A stretch of 64,000 nucleotides of DNA from Demequina subtropica (GTDB taxonomy: Bacteria; Actinomycetota; Actinomycetes; Actinomycetales; Demequinaceae), in the NCBI RefSeq assembly GCF_000971235.1, contig NZ_BBMB01000005.1:124001-188000 (forward strand). The letters run 5' to 3'. Position 1 is the stretch's first letter. Each line of letters starts with the position of its first letter. A program made the translations under genes and the position numbers. The notes below the pieces were generated by a model. It worked only from the letters and a program-made list of their open reading frames with translations. It had not been told where the DNA came from and searched no databases. Below, one piece after another: positions 1 to 8,802 of this stretch.

Positions 1-2704
1 CGGTGGTGCGCAGCTCGGGGTGCGCATGCCCATGGCGCAGCTGCGTGAGCTGCACCACCCACTCGACGTCGGACAGCCCGCCGGGCCCCAGCTTGAGATG
101 ACGGCGCGGGTCGATGCCGCGCGGCAGCCGCTCGGCCTCCATGCGCGCCTTGAGAAGGCGCATCTGCTTGAGCGCGCTCGCGGGCAGCTCCCGGGGGTAG
201 CGCACGCCGTCGATCATCCTCAGGAAGTCCTCGCGGAGCCCCGCGTCGCCCGCGCACGGACGAGCCCGCAGGAGGGCCTGGGCCTCCCACGGGTCCGACC
301 ATCGGCCGTAGTACTCGGTGCACGAGCCCAGCGAGCGTGCCAGCGGCCCGTTGCGCCCCTCGGGGCGAAGGTCCGCGTCGATCGCGAGCGGCGGCTGCGG
401 ACCCACCTTCTGGAGCAGGCTGCGGATCTCCTGCGCGAGCTGCACCGCGATCGCCTGACCGTCGGGGCCGTCGCCGTCCCACACGAACTGCACGTCCGCA
501 TCGGACGCGTAGCCCATCTCGAGCCCTCCGTAGCGGCCCATCGCGATCACCGCGAAGCGGATCGGGAGCTCCTCGAGGCCGCGCGCCTGCGCGACCGTGG
601 CGCGCGCGATGCGCAGCGCCCCCTCGATGAGCATGTCCGCGCTGTGGGACACCGCGAGCGCCGCGGCCGAGGAGTTGATCATGCCCAGCACGTCCGCGGC
701 GGCCACGCGGGACAGCTCGCGGCGGCGCAGGCCCCGCAGCGCGGTGATCGCCTGCTCGCGGTCGTTCGACCGCCTCAGCACCGCATCGGCCTCGCCCCAC
801 AGGCGCGCGTAGTCGCGCGGGACCAGGTCCTCGTCGCGATCGAGCCACGTCACCGCCTCGCCGCCGGACGCGAGCAGCGCGCGGGCCACGTACTGCGAGG
901 TCGACAGGAGCCGTGCCAGCCGCTCGGCGGCCGTCCCCGAGTCGCGCAGCAGCTTGAGGTACCACTGGGTGCCGGAGAGCTGCTCCGACAGCTGCCGGAA
1001 CGCCAGCAGCCCCGCGTCCGGATCGGCGCCCTGCGCGAACCAGCCGATGAGGGCGGGCATGAGCTGCCGCTGGATCGCCTTGGTGCGCGAGACGCCCTCG
1101 GTCAGCGCCTGGATGTGACGGTACGCGCCGGCGGGATCGACGAAGCCGATCGCGGCGAGCCTCGCCTTGGCCGCCGCATCGTCGAGCCGTGCCTCGTCCG
1201 CGCTGAGCCGCGCGACCACCGGGAGGATGGGCCGGTAGAACATCTCGAGGTGCATGGCGCGCACATCGCGACGGATGTCGGTCCAGACCTCGTCCATGTA
1301 CTCGACGGTCGCGAAGCCGCTCGCGCGCGCGAGGATGCGACGGTCCTGCGCGTTGTCAGGCATGAGGTGGGTGCGGGTGAGCTTGCGCAGCTGAAGGCGG
1401 TGCTCCCAGACCCGCAGCTGGCGGTAGGAGCGGTCCATCGCGGCGGCCTGCGGCCTGCCCACGTACCCGCCGGCGCGGAGCCGGGCGAGGGCGTCGAGCG
1501 TGCCCCTCACCCGCAGCGACTCGTCCGAGCGACCGTGGACCAGCTGAAGCAGCTGGATGGTGAACTCGACGTCGCGCAGGCCCCCGGGCCCGAGCTTGAT
1601 CTGGCGGTCCGCCTCCGCGGCCGGCACGTGCTGCTCGACGCGGCGGCGCATCGCCTGGGCGGACTCGACGAAGCCCTCGCGCTCGACAGCGCTCCACACC
1701 ATCGGCTGGAGCCGCCCGACGTACTGCGCGCCCACCTCGGGATCGCCCGCCACGGGACGGGCCTTGAGCAGCGCCTGGAACTCCCATCCCTGGGCCCAGC
1801 GCTCGTAGTAGGCGACGTGCGAGGCGAGGTTGCGCACGAGCGGCCCGTCGCGACCCTCGGGCCGCAGGTTGGGGTCCACCTCCCACAGCGCGGGCTCGAC
1901 CCCCATGCCGCCGCAGGCCTTGGCCGTGGCGACGGCGAGGCGCGTCGCGACCTGCAGCGAGCGCGCGTCCTCGACCCCCGCGGCCGGCTCGGCGGCGTAG
2001 ATCACATCCACGTCGGAGACGTAGTTGAGCTCGCGCGCGCCGCACTTGCCCATCGCGATGATCGCGAGGCGCGTCGCGGCGTGGTCGGGCTCGTCGTGAC
2101 GCGCGATCGCGAGGCCCGCCTCGAGCGCGGCGCCCGCGAGGTCGGCGAGCGCCGCCCCGACCGCGGGCATGATCGTCTGGGGCGTGCGCTCGTACAGGTC
2201 CGCCGCCGCGATCCGCATGAGCGCGCGCCGGTACGCGATGCGCATCGCCGCGATGCCCTCGGCGCCGCCGATCGCCGCGACCGGAGCGTCGTCCGCCGGG
2301 TCCGCCCCCACCGCCTCGAGAAGCGCGGCACGCGTGTCGACCGCCGTGAAGGGCTCGTCGGCGGGCCAGCGCTCGAAGTCCTCGAGGAGCTCCGGATGGC
2401 GGATCAGGAAGTCGCCGAGCGCGGTCGAGCCCCCGAGCAGCACGCCGAGCTTCGCCCCGGCGAGGGACGATGCGAGGCGCACCAGCGTGTCGAGGTGGCC
2501 GTGGTCGCGGGCGGACTCCGCGAGCCGCAGCAGCTGCAGCAGCCCGGTGTCCGGGTCGGCCAGGTAGGAGACCGCCGTCGCCGGGTCGTCGAGCTCGATC
2601 CCGGTGACCTCGAGGATCTCGCGGACGAGCCCCTCGGCCCGTGCGGGGTCGTCGACGCCCGCGCGCCTCAGCCGGGTGGTGAAGGAGACCTCGCGTGCGC
2701 TCAT
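1..2704 (-). CDS. glnE: Glutamine synthetase adenylyltransferase/deadenylase GlnE (3' end cut by window)
   Basis: Bifunctional enzyme that adds AMP to glutamine synthetase, or removes it, according to nitrogen status and PII. About 901 residues are visible from an ATG at 2704 preceded by an SD-like CGGAG; the C-terminus lies outside the window. Two nucleotidyltransferase modules are seen: the deadenylase copy with MGKCGARELNYVSDVD near residues 218-233 and the adenylylase copy with MGRYGG...SDAD near residue 720. Each is followed by a KLGPGGL(R/S)DVE signature. It lies 10 bp downstream of glnA2 on the same strand, so the two are probably cotranscribed, the usual actinobacterial arrangement. 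Identity is clear; only the end is missing. Confidence 0.97.
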   Translation of the reverse strand, partial: MSAREVSFTTRLRRAGVDDPARAEGLVREILEVTGIELDDPATAVSYLADPDTGLLQLLRLAESARDHGHLDTLVRLASSLAGAKLGVLLGGSTALGDFLIRHPELLEDFERWPADEPFTAVDTRAALLEAVGADPADDAPVAAIGGAEGIAAMRIAYRRALMRIAAADLYERTPQTIMPAVGAALADLAGAALEAGLAIARHDEPDHAATRLAIIAMGKCGARELNYVSDVDVIYAAEPAAGVEDARSLQVATRLAVATAKACGGMGVEPALWEVDPNLRPEGRDGPLVRNLASHVAYYERWAQGWEFQALLKARPVAGDPEVGAQYVGRLQPMVWSAVEREGFVESAQAMRRRVEQHVPAAEADRQIKLGPGGLRDVEFTIQLLQLVHGRSDESLRVRGTLDALARLRAGGYVGRPQAAAMDRSYRQLRVWEHRLQLRKLTRTHLMPDNAQDRRILARASGFATVEYMDEVWTDIRRDVRAMHLEMFYRPILPVVARLSADEARLDDAAAKARLAAIGFVDPAGAYRHIQALTEGVSRTKAIQRQLMPALIGWFAQGADPDAGLLAFRQLSEQLSGTQWYLKLLRDSGTAAERLARLLSTSQYVARALLASGGEAVTWLDRDEDLVPRDYARLWGEADAVLRRSNDREQAITALRGLRRRELSRVAAADVLGMINSSAAALAVSHSADMLIEGALRIARATVAQARGLEELPIRFAVIAMGRYGGLEMGYASDADVQFVWDGDGPDGQAIAVQLAQEIRSLLQKVGPQPPLAIDADLRPEGRNGPLARSLGSCTEYYGRWSDPWEAQALLRARPCAGDAGLREDFLRMIDGVRYPRELPASALKQMRLLKARMEAERLPRGIDPRRHLKLGPGGLSDVEWVVQLTQLRHGHAHPELRTT

Positions 2705-2714
2705 GGCGCTCCGT

Positions 2715-4049
2715 TCAGAGCACCGACAGGTACGTGTCGAGCTCGTACGGCGTCACCTGGGCGCGGTACGCCTCCCACTCCGCGCGCTTGTTGCGCAGCA
2801 CGAAGTCGAACACGCGCTCGCCCAGGGTCTCCGCGACCAGCTCGGACTTCTCCATCTCCGCGATCGCCTCGGCGAGCGACGTGGGCAGCGGCTCGTAGCC
2901 GAGCGCACGGCGCTCCGCGTTGGACAGCTCCCAGACGTCGTCCTCGGCGCCCTCCGGCAGCTCCATGCCCTCCTGGATGCCCTTAAGGCCCGCGGCGAGC
3001 AGGACCGAGAACGCGAGGTACGGGTTCGCGGCGGAGTCCATCGCGCGGTACTCGACGCGAGCCGACTGGCTCTTGCCGGGCTTGTGCACCGGCACGCGCA
3101 CCAGCGCCGAGCGGTTGTTGGAGCCCCAGCACACGTACGACGGCGCCTCGGCGCCGCCCCACAGGCGCTTGTAGGAGTTGACGTACTGGTTGGTGATCGC
3201 CGTGATCTCCGGCGCGTGCTTGAGCAGCCCCGCCATGAACTGACGCGCGGTGAGCGACAGCCCCATCTCCGCGCCGGCCTCGTGGAACGCGTTGCGGTCG
3301 CCCTCGAACAGGCTCATGTGCGTGTGCATGCCGGACCCCGGGGCCTCGAACAGCGGCTTCGGCATGAAGGAGGCGAACACGCCCTGCTCGAGCGCGACCT
3401 CCTTGATGACCGTGCGGAACGTCATGATGTTGTCCGCCGTGGTGAGGGCGTCCGCGTAGCGCAGGTCGATCTCGTTCTGGCCGGGCCCTGCCTCGTGGTG
3501 GCTGAACTCGACGGAGATGCCCATGTTCTCGAGCATCGTGATCGCCTCGCGGCGGAAGTTGTGCGCGGTGCCGCGCGGCACGTTGTCGAAGTACCCGGCG
3601 CGGTCCACGGGAACCGGCTGCTGCCCGCTCTCGAACTGCTTGAACAGGTAGAACTCGATCTCGGGGTGCGTGTAGAAGCTGAAGCCCTGCGCCGACGCCT
3701 TGTCGAGCGTGCGCTTGAGCACCTGACGGGGGTCGGACAGCGCGGGCTCGCCGTCGGGCGTGTAGATGTCGCAGAACATGCGTGCGGCGCCCTGGCGCTC
3801 ACCGCGCCACGGCAGGATCTGGAAGCTCGCCGGGTCCGGCTTCGCGATCATGTCCGCCTCGTAGACGCGCGTGAGCCCCTCGACGGCCGAGCCGTCGAAG
3901 CCGATCCCCTCCGCGAACGCGTTCTCGAGCTCCGCCGGAGCGATCGCGACCGACTTGAGGATCCCCAGCACATCCGTGAACCACAGGCGGATGAACCGGA
4001 TGTCGCGCTCCTCGACGCTGCGGAGCACATATTCCTGCTGCTTGTCCAT
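2715..4049 (-). CDS. glnA2: Glutamine synthetase, GlnA2 type
   Basis: Type I glutamine synthetase fold, 444 residues, forming glutamine from glutamate, ammonia and ATP. Visible signatures are the beta-grasp N-terminus with FTDVLG, the metal/ATP motifs HPEIEFYLF and GPGQNEIDL, the HTHMSL segment, and NRSALVRVP near the active site. The adenylylation site of GlnA1 (NLYDLPPEE type, with the modified Tyr) is not conserved: the equivalent stretch reads VWELSNAERRALG with Trp373 where the Tyr would lie. It therefore matches the GlnA2 branch found next to glnE in mycobacteria and streptomycetes and is probably not a GlnE substrate. GlnA2 homologues are often non-essential, and their physiological substrate could differ. 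Confidence 0.95.
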   Translation of the reverse strand: MDKQQEYVLRSVEERDIRFIRLWFTDVLGILKSVAIAPAELENAFAEGIGFDGSAVEGLTRVYEADMIAKPDPASFQILPWRGERQGAARMFCDIYTPDGEPALSDPRQVLKRTLDKASAQGFSFYTHPEIEFYLFKQFESGQQPVPVDRAGYFDNVPRGTAHNFRREAITMLENMGISVEFSHHEAGPGQNEIDLRYADALTTADNIMTFRTVIKEVALEQGVFASFMPKPLFEAPGSGMHTHMSLFEGDRNAFHEAGAEMGLSLTARQFMAGLLKHAPEITAITNQYVNSYKRLWGGAEAPSYVCWGSNNRSALVRVPVHKPGKSQSARVEYRAMDSAANPYLAFSVLLAAGLKGIQEGMELPEGAEDDVWELSNAERRALGYEPLPTSLAEAIAEMEKSELVAETLGERVFDFVLRNKRAEWEAYRAQVTPYELDTYLSVL

Positions 4050-4111
4050 GCCGCCTATCCTGCACCATCCATGTGTCCATCGTGTGTCCCGGCAAGGCGC
4101 GCCGCCCGCCC

Positions 4112-4126
4112 TACGCTTGACCCATG
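4112..4126 (+). promoter_or_regulatory. Leaderless promoter of nadE
   Basis: The -10-like hexamer TACGCT (4112-4117) is followed by six bases and then the ATG of nadE. No Shine-Dalgarno sequence fits in between, so transcription probably starts at the A of the start codon. The -35 region is not recognisable. Confidence 0.6.
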
Positions 4127-5770
4127 TCCGACCTCCGCATCGCGCTCGCCCAGATCAACACCTGCGTCGGCGACATCGCTGGTAACGCTTCCCTTGTCCT
4201 CGACCGCTGCCGCGCGGCCCATGCGCTCGGCGCGCACGTGGTCGCGTTCCCCGAGATGACGCTCACCGGCTACCCGATCGAGGACCTCGCGCTGCGCGAG
4301 AGCTTCCAGCGCGCGGCCGCCGCCGCGGTCGACGGCATCGCCGCGACGCTGGTCGCGGAGGGCCTGTGCTCGCTCACCGTCATCGTGGGCACGCTCGGGG
4401 TGTCGGCGGGCGGGCGTCCGTTCAACCAGGCGGTGGTGATCGCCGACGGCCGGGTGGCGGCGCGCTACAACAAGCACCACCTGCCCAACTACGGGGTGTT
4501 CGACGAGCGCCGCATCTTCGCCGCCGGCCACGACGCGTGCGTGGTCGATGTCGCCTCGTCCTCGCTGGGCCTCGCGATCTGCGAGGACATCTGGCAGGAC
4601 GGCGGGACCGTCGCGGACCTCGAGGGACGCGGGCTGCGCCTGCTGGTGGTGCTCAACGGCTCGCCCTTCGAGGAGGGCAAGGGCCACACCCGGGTCGAGC
4701 TCGCGGCGCGGCGCGCCCGCGAGGTCGGGGCGCCGGTCGCCTACGTCAACCTGTGGGGCGGCCAGGACGACCTGGTCTTCGACGGCCACTCCTTCATCGT
4801 GTCCCCCGCGGGCGATGTCGTCGCCTCGGCGCCCGGGTTCTCGGACGCCATGATCGTGTGGGACGTGCCCGAGGCGGGGTCCCCGGTCCCGGTGTCCGGG
4901 ATCGCGCCTGCGGAGTCGCTCGACGAGCAGAGCTACTGGGCGTGCGTCACGGGGCTGCGCGACTACGTGGTGAAGAACGGCTTCCGCAGCGTGGTGCTCG
5001 GCATGTCGGGCGGCATCGACTCCGCGCTGACCGCCGCGATCGCGGCCGACGCGATCGGCGGGGAGAACGTGGTGGGCGTGTCCATGCCCTCGGAGTACTC
5101 CTCGGACCACTCGAAGGACGATGCGGCCGACCTGGCCAAGCGGATCGGCGCCGACTACCGGGTCGAGCCCATCGCGACGCTGGTCGGGGCCTTCCAGGAC
5201 CAGCTCGCGCTCACCGGCGTGGCCGAGGAGAACCTCCAGGCGCGGCTGCGCGGCGTGATCCTCATGGCGCTGTCGAACCGCGAGGGCCACCTGGTGATCG
5301 CGCCGGGCAACAAGTCGGAGCTCGCCGCGGGCTACGCGACCATCTACGACGCCGGATCCATCGGCGGCTTCGCTCCGCTCAAGGACCTCGACAAGACACG
5401 CGTGTGGCAGCTCGCCCGGTGGCGCAACGCGTACGCCGCCTCGCGCGGCGAGGTCGAGCCCATCCCGGTGAGCTCGATCGAGAAGCCGCCGAGCGCCGAG
5501 CTGCGTCCCGGCCAGACCGATCAGGACTCCCTGCCTCCGTACGAGCTGCTCGACGAGGTCCTCGACGCGTACGTCGAGCATGCGGAGGGCCGTGACGCCC
5601 TGCTGGCGCGCGGCTTCGACGCCGCGGTGGTGGACAAGGTGCTGTCCCTCGTGGACCGAGCCGAGTGGAAGCGGCGGCAGTACCCGCCGGGCCCCAAGGT
5701 CACGGCGCTGGCCTTCGGCCGCGACCGGCGCCTGCCGATCACGAGCCGCTGGCGCGAGCTCGACGTGTAG
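4124..5770 (+). CDS. nadE: Glutamine-dependent NAD+ synthetase
   Basis: Last step of NAD synthesis: amidates deamido-NAD with ammonia released from glutamine. 548 residues with an N-terminal nitrilase-type glutaminase domain (catalytic triad Glu44 in FPEMTLTGYP, Lys117 in YNKHHLPNYG, Cys153 in AICEDIWQDG) joined to an ATP-pyrophosphatase synthetase domain with the P-loop SGGIDS at 295-300 and a PGNKSE segment. Two-domain architecture and length fit glutamine-dependent NadE rather than the ammonia-only form. Divergent from glnA2 and followed by panB after 133 bp. The start is fixed by the leaderless promoter. Confidence 0.97.
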   Translation: MSDLRIALAQINTCVGDIAGNASLVLDRCRAAHALGAHVVAFPEMTLTGYPIEDLALRESFQRAAAAAVDGIAATLVAEGLCSLTVIVGTLGVSAGGRPFNQAVVIADGRVAARYNKHHLPNYGVFDERRIFAAGHDACVVDVASSSLGLAICEDIWQDGGTVADLEGRGLRLLVVLNGSPFEEGKGHTRVELAARRAREVGAPVAYVNLWGGQDDLVFDGHSFIVSPAGDVVASAPGFSDAMIVWDVPEAGSPVPVSGIAPAESLDEQSYWACVTGLRDYVVKNGFRSVVLGMSGGIDSALTAAIAADAIGGENVVGVSMPSEYSSDHSKDDAADLAKRIGADYRVEPIATLVGAFQDQLALTGVAEENLQARLRGVILMALSNREGHLVIAPGNKSELAAGYATIYDAGSIGGFAPLKDLDKTRVWQLARWRNAYAASRGEVEPIPVSSIEKPPSAELRPGQTDQDSLPPYELLDEVLDAYVEHAEGRDALLARGFDAAVVDKVLSLVDRAEWKRRQYPPGPKVTALAFGRDRRLPITSRWRELDV

Positions 5771-5783
5771 CCCGCCACCGCGC

Positions 5784-5807
5784 CACCCCACCACCCCACC
5801 ACCCCAC
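5784..5807. repeat. Three tandem copies of CACCCCAC
   Basis: An 8-bp unit repeated three times just after the nadE stop, in the 133-bp nadE-panB gap. It is followed by CCCCA/TGGGG arms able to form a weak hairpin. No function can be assigned; possibly a weak terminator region. Confidence 0.6.
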
Positions 5808-5903
5808 CCGGAATGGGGCGCTCATGGTCGTTTTCCGCTCGTCCGTGCTCGCCATGGGGCGACCAGCGTCACTGGGGCTCCCCCATCGTGAGAGGCTGAA
5901 GCC

Positions 5904-6710
5904 ATGAGCCGCAAGAAGGTCCGGATCCACCACTTCAAGGAGATGAAGCAGCGAGGCGAGAAGATCGCCATGCTCACCGCCTACGACTTCCCCACCGCCC
6001 GGGCGTTCAACGCCGGCGGCGCGGACATCCTCCTGGTCGGGGACTCCCTGGGCGACAACATGCTGGGCATGGAGTCGACGGTCCCGCTCACGCTCGACGA
6101 GATGATCCCGTTCGCGCGCGCCGTGGTGCGCGGCGCCGAGCACGCCTTCGTGGTCGCGGACCTCCCGTTCGGGGCCTACGAGGTCTCCCCCGAGCAGGCC
6201 GTCGAGTCCTCGATCCGCATGGTCAAGCTCTCGGGCGCGCACGCGATCAAGTTCGAGGGCGGCCGTCGCATCGCGCGCCAGGTCAAGGCGGTGACGGATG
6301 CGGGCATCCCGTTCTGCGGGCACCTCGGCTTCACACCGCAGTCGGAGACCGCTCTGGGCGGCCGCCGCATCCAGGGCCGCGGCGAGCACGGCATCGACGA
6401 GCTGGTGGCCGATGCCCTCGCCCTCCAGGAGGCCGGCGCCTTCGCGGTGGTGCTCGAGATGGTGATCGCGCCCGCGGCCAAGGCCGTGACCGAGGCGCTC
6501 GACATCCCCACGATCGGCATCGGCGCGGGCCCGGACACCGACGGCCAGGTGCTCGTGTGGCTCGACATGGCGGGCGTGGGCGACTGGCACCCGCGCTTCT
6601 CGAAGCAGTTCGGCGCGGTGGGCCAGGCGATGACCGATGCGGCCGCCGCGTACGTCGGCGAGGTCAAGGAGGTCGCCTTCCCCGCCGCCGAGCACACCTT
6701 CGAGAGCTGA
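5904..6710 (+). CDS. panB: 3-methyl-2-oxobutanoate hydroxymethyltransferase
   Basis: First committed step of pantothenate synthesis: transfers a one-carbon unit from methylene-tetrahydrofolate to alpha-ketoisovalerate, giving ketopantoate. 268 residues, the normal length. Metal and substrate residues line up with the E. coli enzyme: Asp47 in LLVGDSLG, Asp86 in VVADLPFG, Glu118 in IKFEGG, and the catalytic Glu185 in VVLEMV. GHLGFTPQ is also present. No panC or panD lies nearby in the window. The next gene, an epimerase, begins 3 bp after the stop, so they are cotranscribed. Confidence 0.97.
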   Translation: MSRKKVRIHHFKEMKQRGEKIAMLTAYDFPTARAFNAGGADILLVGDSLGDNMLGMESTVPLTLDEMIPFARAVVRGAEHAFVVADLPFGAYEVSPEQAVESSIRMVKLSGAHAIKFEGGRRIARQVKAVTDAGIPFCGHLGFTPQSETALGGRRIQGRGEHGIDELVADALALQEAGAFAVVLEMVIAPAAKAVTEALDIPTIGIGAGPDTDGQVLVWLDMAGVGDWHPRFSKQFGAVGQAMTDAAAAYVGEVKEVAFPAAEHTFES

Positions 6711-6713
6711 GCC

Positions 6714-7565
6714 ATGGCGTCCATCGTCGTCACCGGGTCCGAGGGGAAGCTCGGCCGCCACGTGGTCGCACGCCTCACCACGGACGGTCACGCGGTCCAC
6801 CGGCTCGACGCGAAGCCGCTCCCGCCGGCGATGGACTACACCCGCGTGGATCTCACCGACGCCGGCCAGGCGATGGACGCGATGTTCGGGGTGCAGGACC
6901 GGTACGGCGCGGTCGACGCCGTGGTCCACCTCGCGGCGGTCCCCGCGCCCGGCCAGATGACGGACGTCGCGACCTTCCACCACAACATCGCCGCGACCTT
7001 CAACGTGTTCCAGGGGGCGCGGCGCGCCGGGATCCGGGACATCGTGTACGCGTCCTCCGAGACCGTGCTCGGCCTGCCCTTCGAGACTCCCCCTCCCTAC
7101 ATCCCCGTCGACGAGGACTACGACGCGCGCCCCGAGTCGCACTACTCGCTGGTCAAGCACCTCGAGGAGCAGATGGCGATCCAGCTGTGCCGCTGGGACC
7201 CTGACCTCAAGATCCTCGCGCTGCGCTTCTCCAACGTCATGGACGTCGAGGACTACGCCGCCTTCCCCGGCTTCGACGAGGACCCGAAGGCGCGCCGCTG
7301 GAACCTGTGGGGCTACATCGACGGCCGCGACGGCGCCCAGGCGGTCGCGCGGGCGCTGGCGTACGGGCCGCGAGGGTTCGACCGGTTCGTCATCGCCAAC
7401 GCCGACACCGTGATGTCGCGGTCGAGCGCGGAGCTCGCGGCGGCCGAGTTCCCGGAGGTGCCCGTCACCAAGGAGCTCGGCGTGCACGAGACGATGCTGT
7501 CGATCGACAAGGCGCGACGCCTGCTGGGCTACGAGCCGCAGCACTCGTGGCGCCAGCACGTCTGA
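6714..7565 (+). CDS. NAD-dependent epimerase/dehydratase family protein
   Basis: Extended short-chain dehydrogenase fold, 283 residues. The N-terminal nucleotide motif is VTGSEGKLGRHV (GxxGxxG), with an Asp after the second strand suggesting NAD preference. The catalytic pair is Tyr and Lys in SHYSLVKHL, preceded by SSE as the active-site Ser region. The C-terminal half holds RFSNVMD and a substrate-binding part, resembling sugar-nucleotide or uronate dehydrogenase-like members, but the substrate cannot be read from sequence. It follows panB by 3 bp and is probably translated from the same message. Confidence 0.85.
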   Translation: MASIVVTGSEGKLGRHVVARLTTDGHAVHRLDAKPLPPAMDYTRVDLTDAGQAMDAMFGVQDRYGAVDAVVHLAAVPAPGQMTDVATFHHNIAATFNVFQGARRAGIRDIVYASSETVLGLPFETPPPYIPVDEDYDARPESHYSLVKHLEEQMAIQLCRWDPDLKILALRFSNVMDVEDYAAFPGFDEDPKARRWNLWGYIDGRDGAQAVARALAYGPRGFDRFVIANADTVMSRSSAELAAAEFPEVPVTKELGVHETMLSIDKARRLLGYEPQHSWRQHV

Positions 7566-7577
7566 CGGAAGCGCGCC

Positions 7578-8525
7578 CTACTCCTCGACGGGCACGAGCG
7601 GCGGCGCGGCCCAGGTCCCGTCGACGATCTCCGGCCGGGGCCGGTACAGCCGTAGCACGATGCCCCACGCGGCGGGCACCGGGACGTCGTTCGGGCCCGA
7701 CGGCTCGCCGTGCACCAGGCGGACCGTCACGGCGCCCTCATCGTCCGGCGTCGCGGTGACGCTGTTGACCGTGTAGCGATCGAAGGCGTTCGGCTCGAAG
7801 AAGCCGTCGCCGTTGTACACGGACACGGACCAGAACGCGTCGACCGGAACATCCGCGAGCACCATCTCGTGGTCGCGCGACGCATCGTCCGGTGCCAGCG
7901 ACACGTACACGGCCTCGCTCGTGGGCAGGCCGCCCCAGCCGGACGCCGTGCCGATGAGGTGGTGGATCGGGTCGACCTCGCCCGCGCGGCCGAAAGCGCC
8001 CGTGTAGTCGCTCAGACGCGCGGCGAGCGACAGCAGCGCGTCACGGGTGGCGTCGAGGCTCGCGGTGTCGTAGTCCGGGTAGGCGAAGGGCTCTCCCCCG
8101 CCGCCGGCGAGCGACACCTGGTCCTGCAGCGCGCGGACCGCGGCGACGTCGTCCGCGTCGGCGGGGTCCACCAGGATCCGCAGCGCGACGAGCGCGTACC
8201 TGGTGCCGACCGTCGCCTGCTCGAGGACGTGCGCACCCGCATCGTGAAGGATCACGGGGATGTGGTGGTCGTTGCTCACGATCATCGCGGACAGGTACCG
8301 TCCGCCGGCGTCCGGCAGCGTGAGCGTGACCGGCCGCGCGAGGTCGACCACCCCGAAGCTGTAGAGCGTGTCGCGGTTCATGCGGATGACCGTCTGCTGG
8401 TCGATCGGCGTCGGTGCGCGGTGATGCATCAGCACGCCCAGCCCTCCCGCACCCCGCTGGATGTCCGAGAACATGCGATCGGTCTCGGCGCGCACGAACG
8501 TGTCGACGTAGACACGGATGCTCAT
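7578..8525 (-). CDS. DUF1254/DUF1214 domain protein
   Basis: 315 residues. The N-terminal half matches DUF1254 (NRDTLYSFGVVDL, then a strand-rich segment with LPDAGGRYLSAMIVSNDHH) and the C-terminal half DUF1214 (VYNGDGFFEPNAFDRY, then PNDVPVPAAWGIVLRLYRP). Here both sit in one soluble chain without a signal peptide. The family is widespread and of unknown biochemical role; no function is claimed. The ATG at 8525 follows an AAGGGAGG ribosome site. It converges on the epimerase gene with a 12-bp gap and is followed upstream by the SPOR-like gene on the same strand. Confidence 0.85.
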   Translation of the reverse strand: MSIRVYVDTFVRAETDRMFSDIQRGAGGLGVLMHHRAPTPIDQQTVIRMNRDTLYSFGVVDLARPVTLTLPDAGGRYLSAMIVSNDHHIPVILHDAGAHVLEQATVGTRYALVALRILVDPADADDVAAVRALQDQVSLAGGGGEPFAYPDYDTASLDATRDALLSLAARLSDYTGAFGRAGEVDPIHHLIGTASGWGGLPTSEAVYVSLAPDDASRDHEMVLADVPVDAFWSVSVYNGDGFFEPNAFDRYTVNSVTATPDDEGAVTVRLVHGEPSGPNDVPVPAAWGIVLRLYRPRPEIVDGTWAAPPLVPVEE

Positions 8526-8567
8526 GACGAGCCTCCCTTGGTCAGGGCGGATCCTCCGACGCGGGGT

Positions 8568-8768
8568 CTACGACTCGTTCCGCCAACGGTCGTCATCGTC
8601 GTCCCAGGACTCGCTGCGATGCCTCGCGATCTCGAGCGCACCGGCCGCCTCCTCGGCGGTCGGGTACGGGCCCATGAGGTGCTCCCACGAGCTCTGCTGC
8701 CCCTTCTCGACCTTCCCAGTCTTGGTGTTGAACCAGTACTCCACGGGGTCGTCCGCTCCGTTCGACAT
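8568..8768 (-). CDS. Small SPOR-like protein
   Basis: 66 residues, acidic C-terminus (WDDDDDRW). Sequence such as VEYWFNTKTGKVEKG, followed by HLMGPYPTAEEAAGALEIA, resembles the short actinobacterial proteins annotated as SPOR-domain-like and often found next to map. The start at 8768 was chosen because GGAGG sits 8 nt upstream; an ATG two codons earlier is also possible. Divergent from map: only 31 bp separate the two start codons, so their promoters must overlap. Function unknown. Confidence 0.75.
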   Translation of the reverse strand: MSNGADDPVEYWFNTKTGKVEKGQQSSWEHLMGPYPTAEEAAGALEIARHRSESWDDDDDRWRNES

Positions 8769-8786
8769 CGACATCGCCTCCATGAA

Positions 8787-8802
8787 TAGACTGCCAGGCA
8801 TG
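8787..8802 (+). promoter_or_regulatory. Leaderless promoter of map
   Basis: TAGACT (8787-8792) lies seven bases before the ATG at 8800, with no ribosome site between. This favours 8800 over the upstream in-frame ATG at 8782, which would place the -10 inside the coding sequence. Confidence 0.6.

Noticed and set aside
20-2986. A plus-strand open frame of 988 codons opposite glnE
   Set aside because: Its translation is Arg/Ala/His/Leu-rich with no domain, and it mirrors the codon structure of glnE on the other strand. Such frames are common in high-GC DNA.
5784-5807. Short repeats as a possible CRISPR array
   Set aside because: Three 8-bp units without spacers; no cas genes anywhere in the window.
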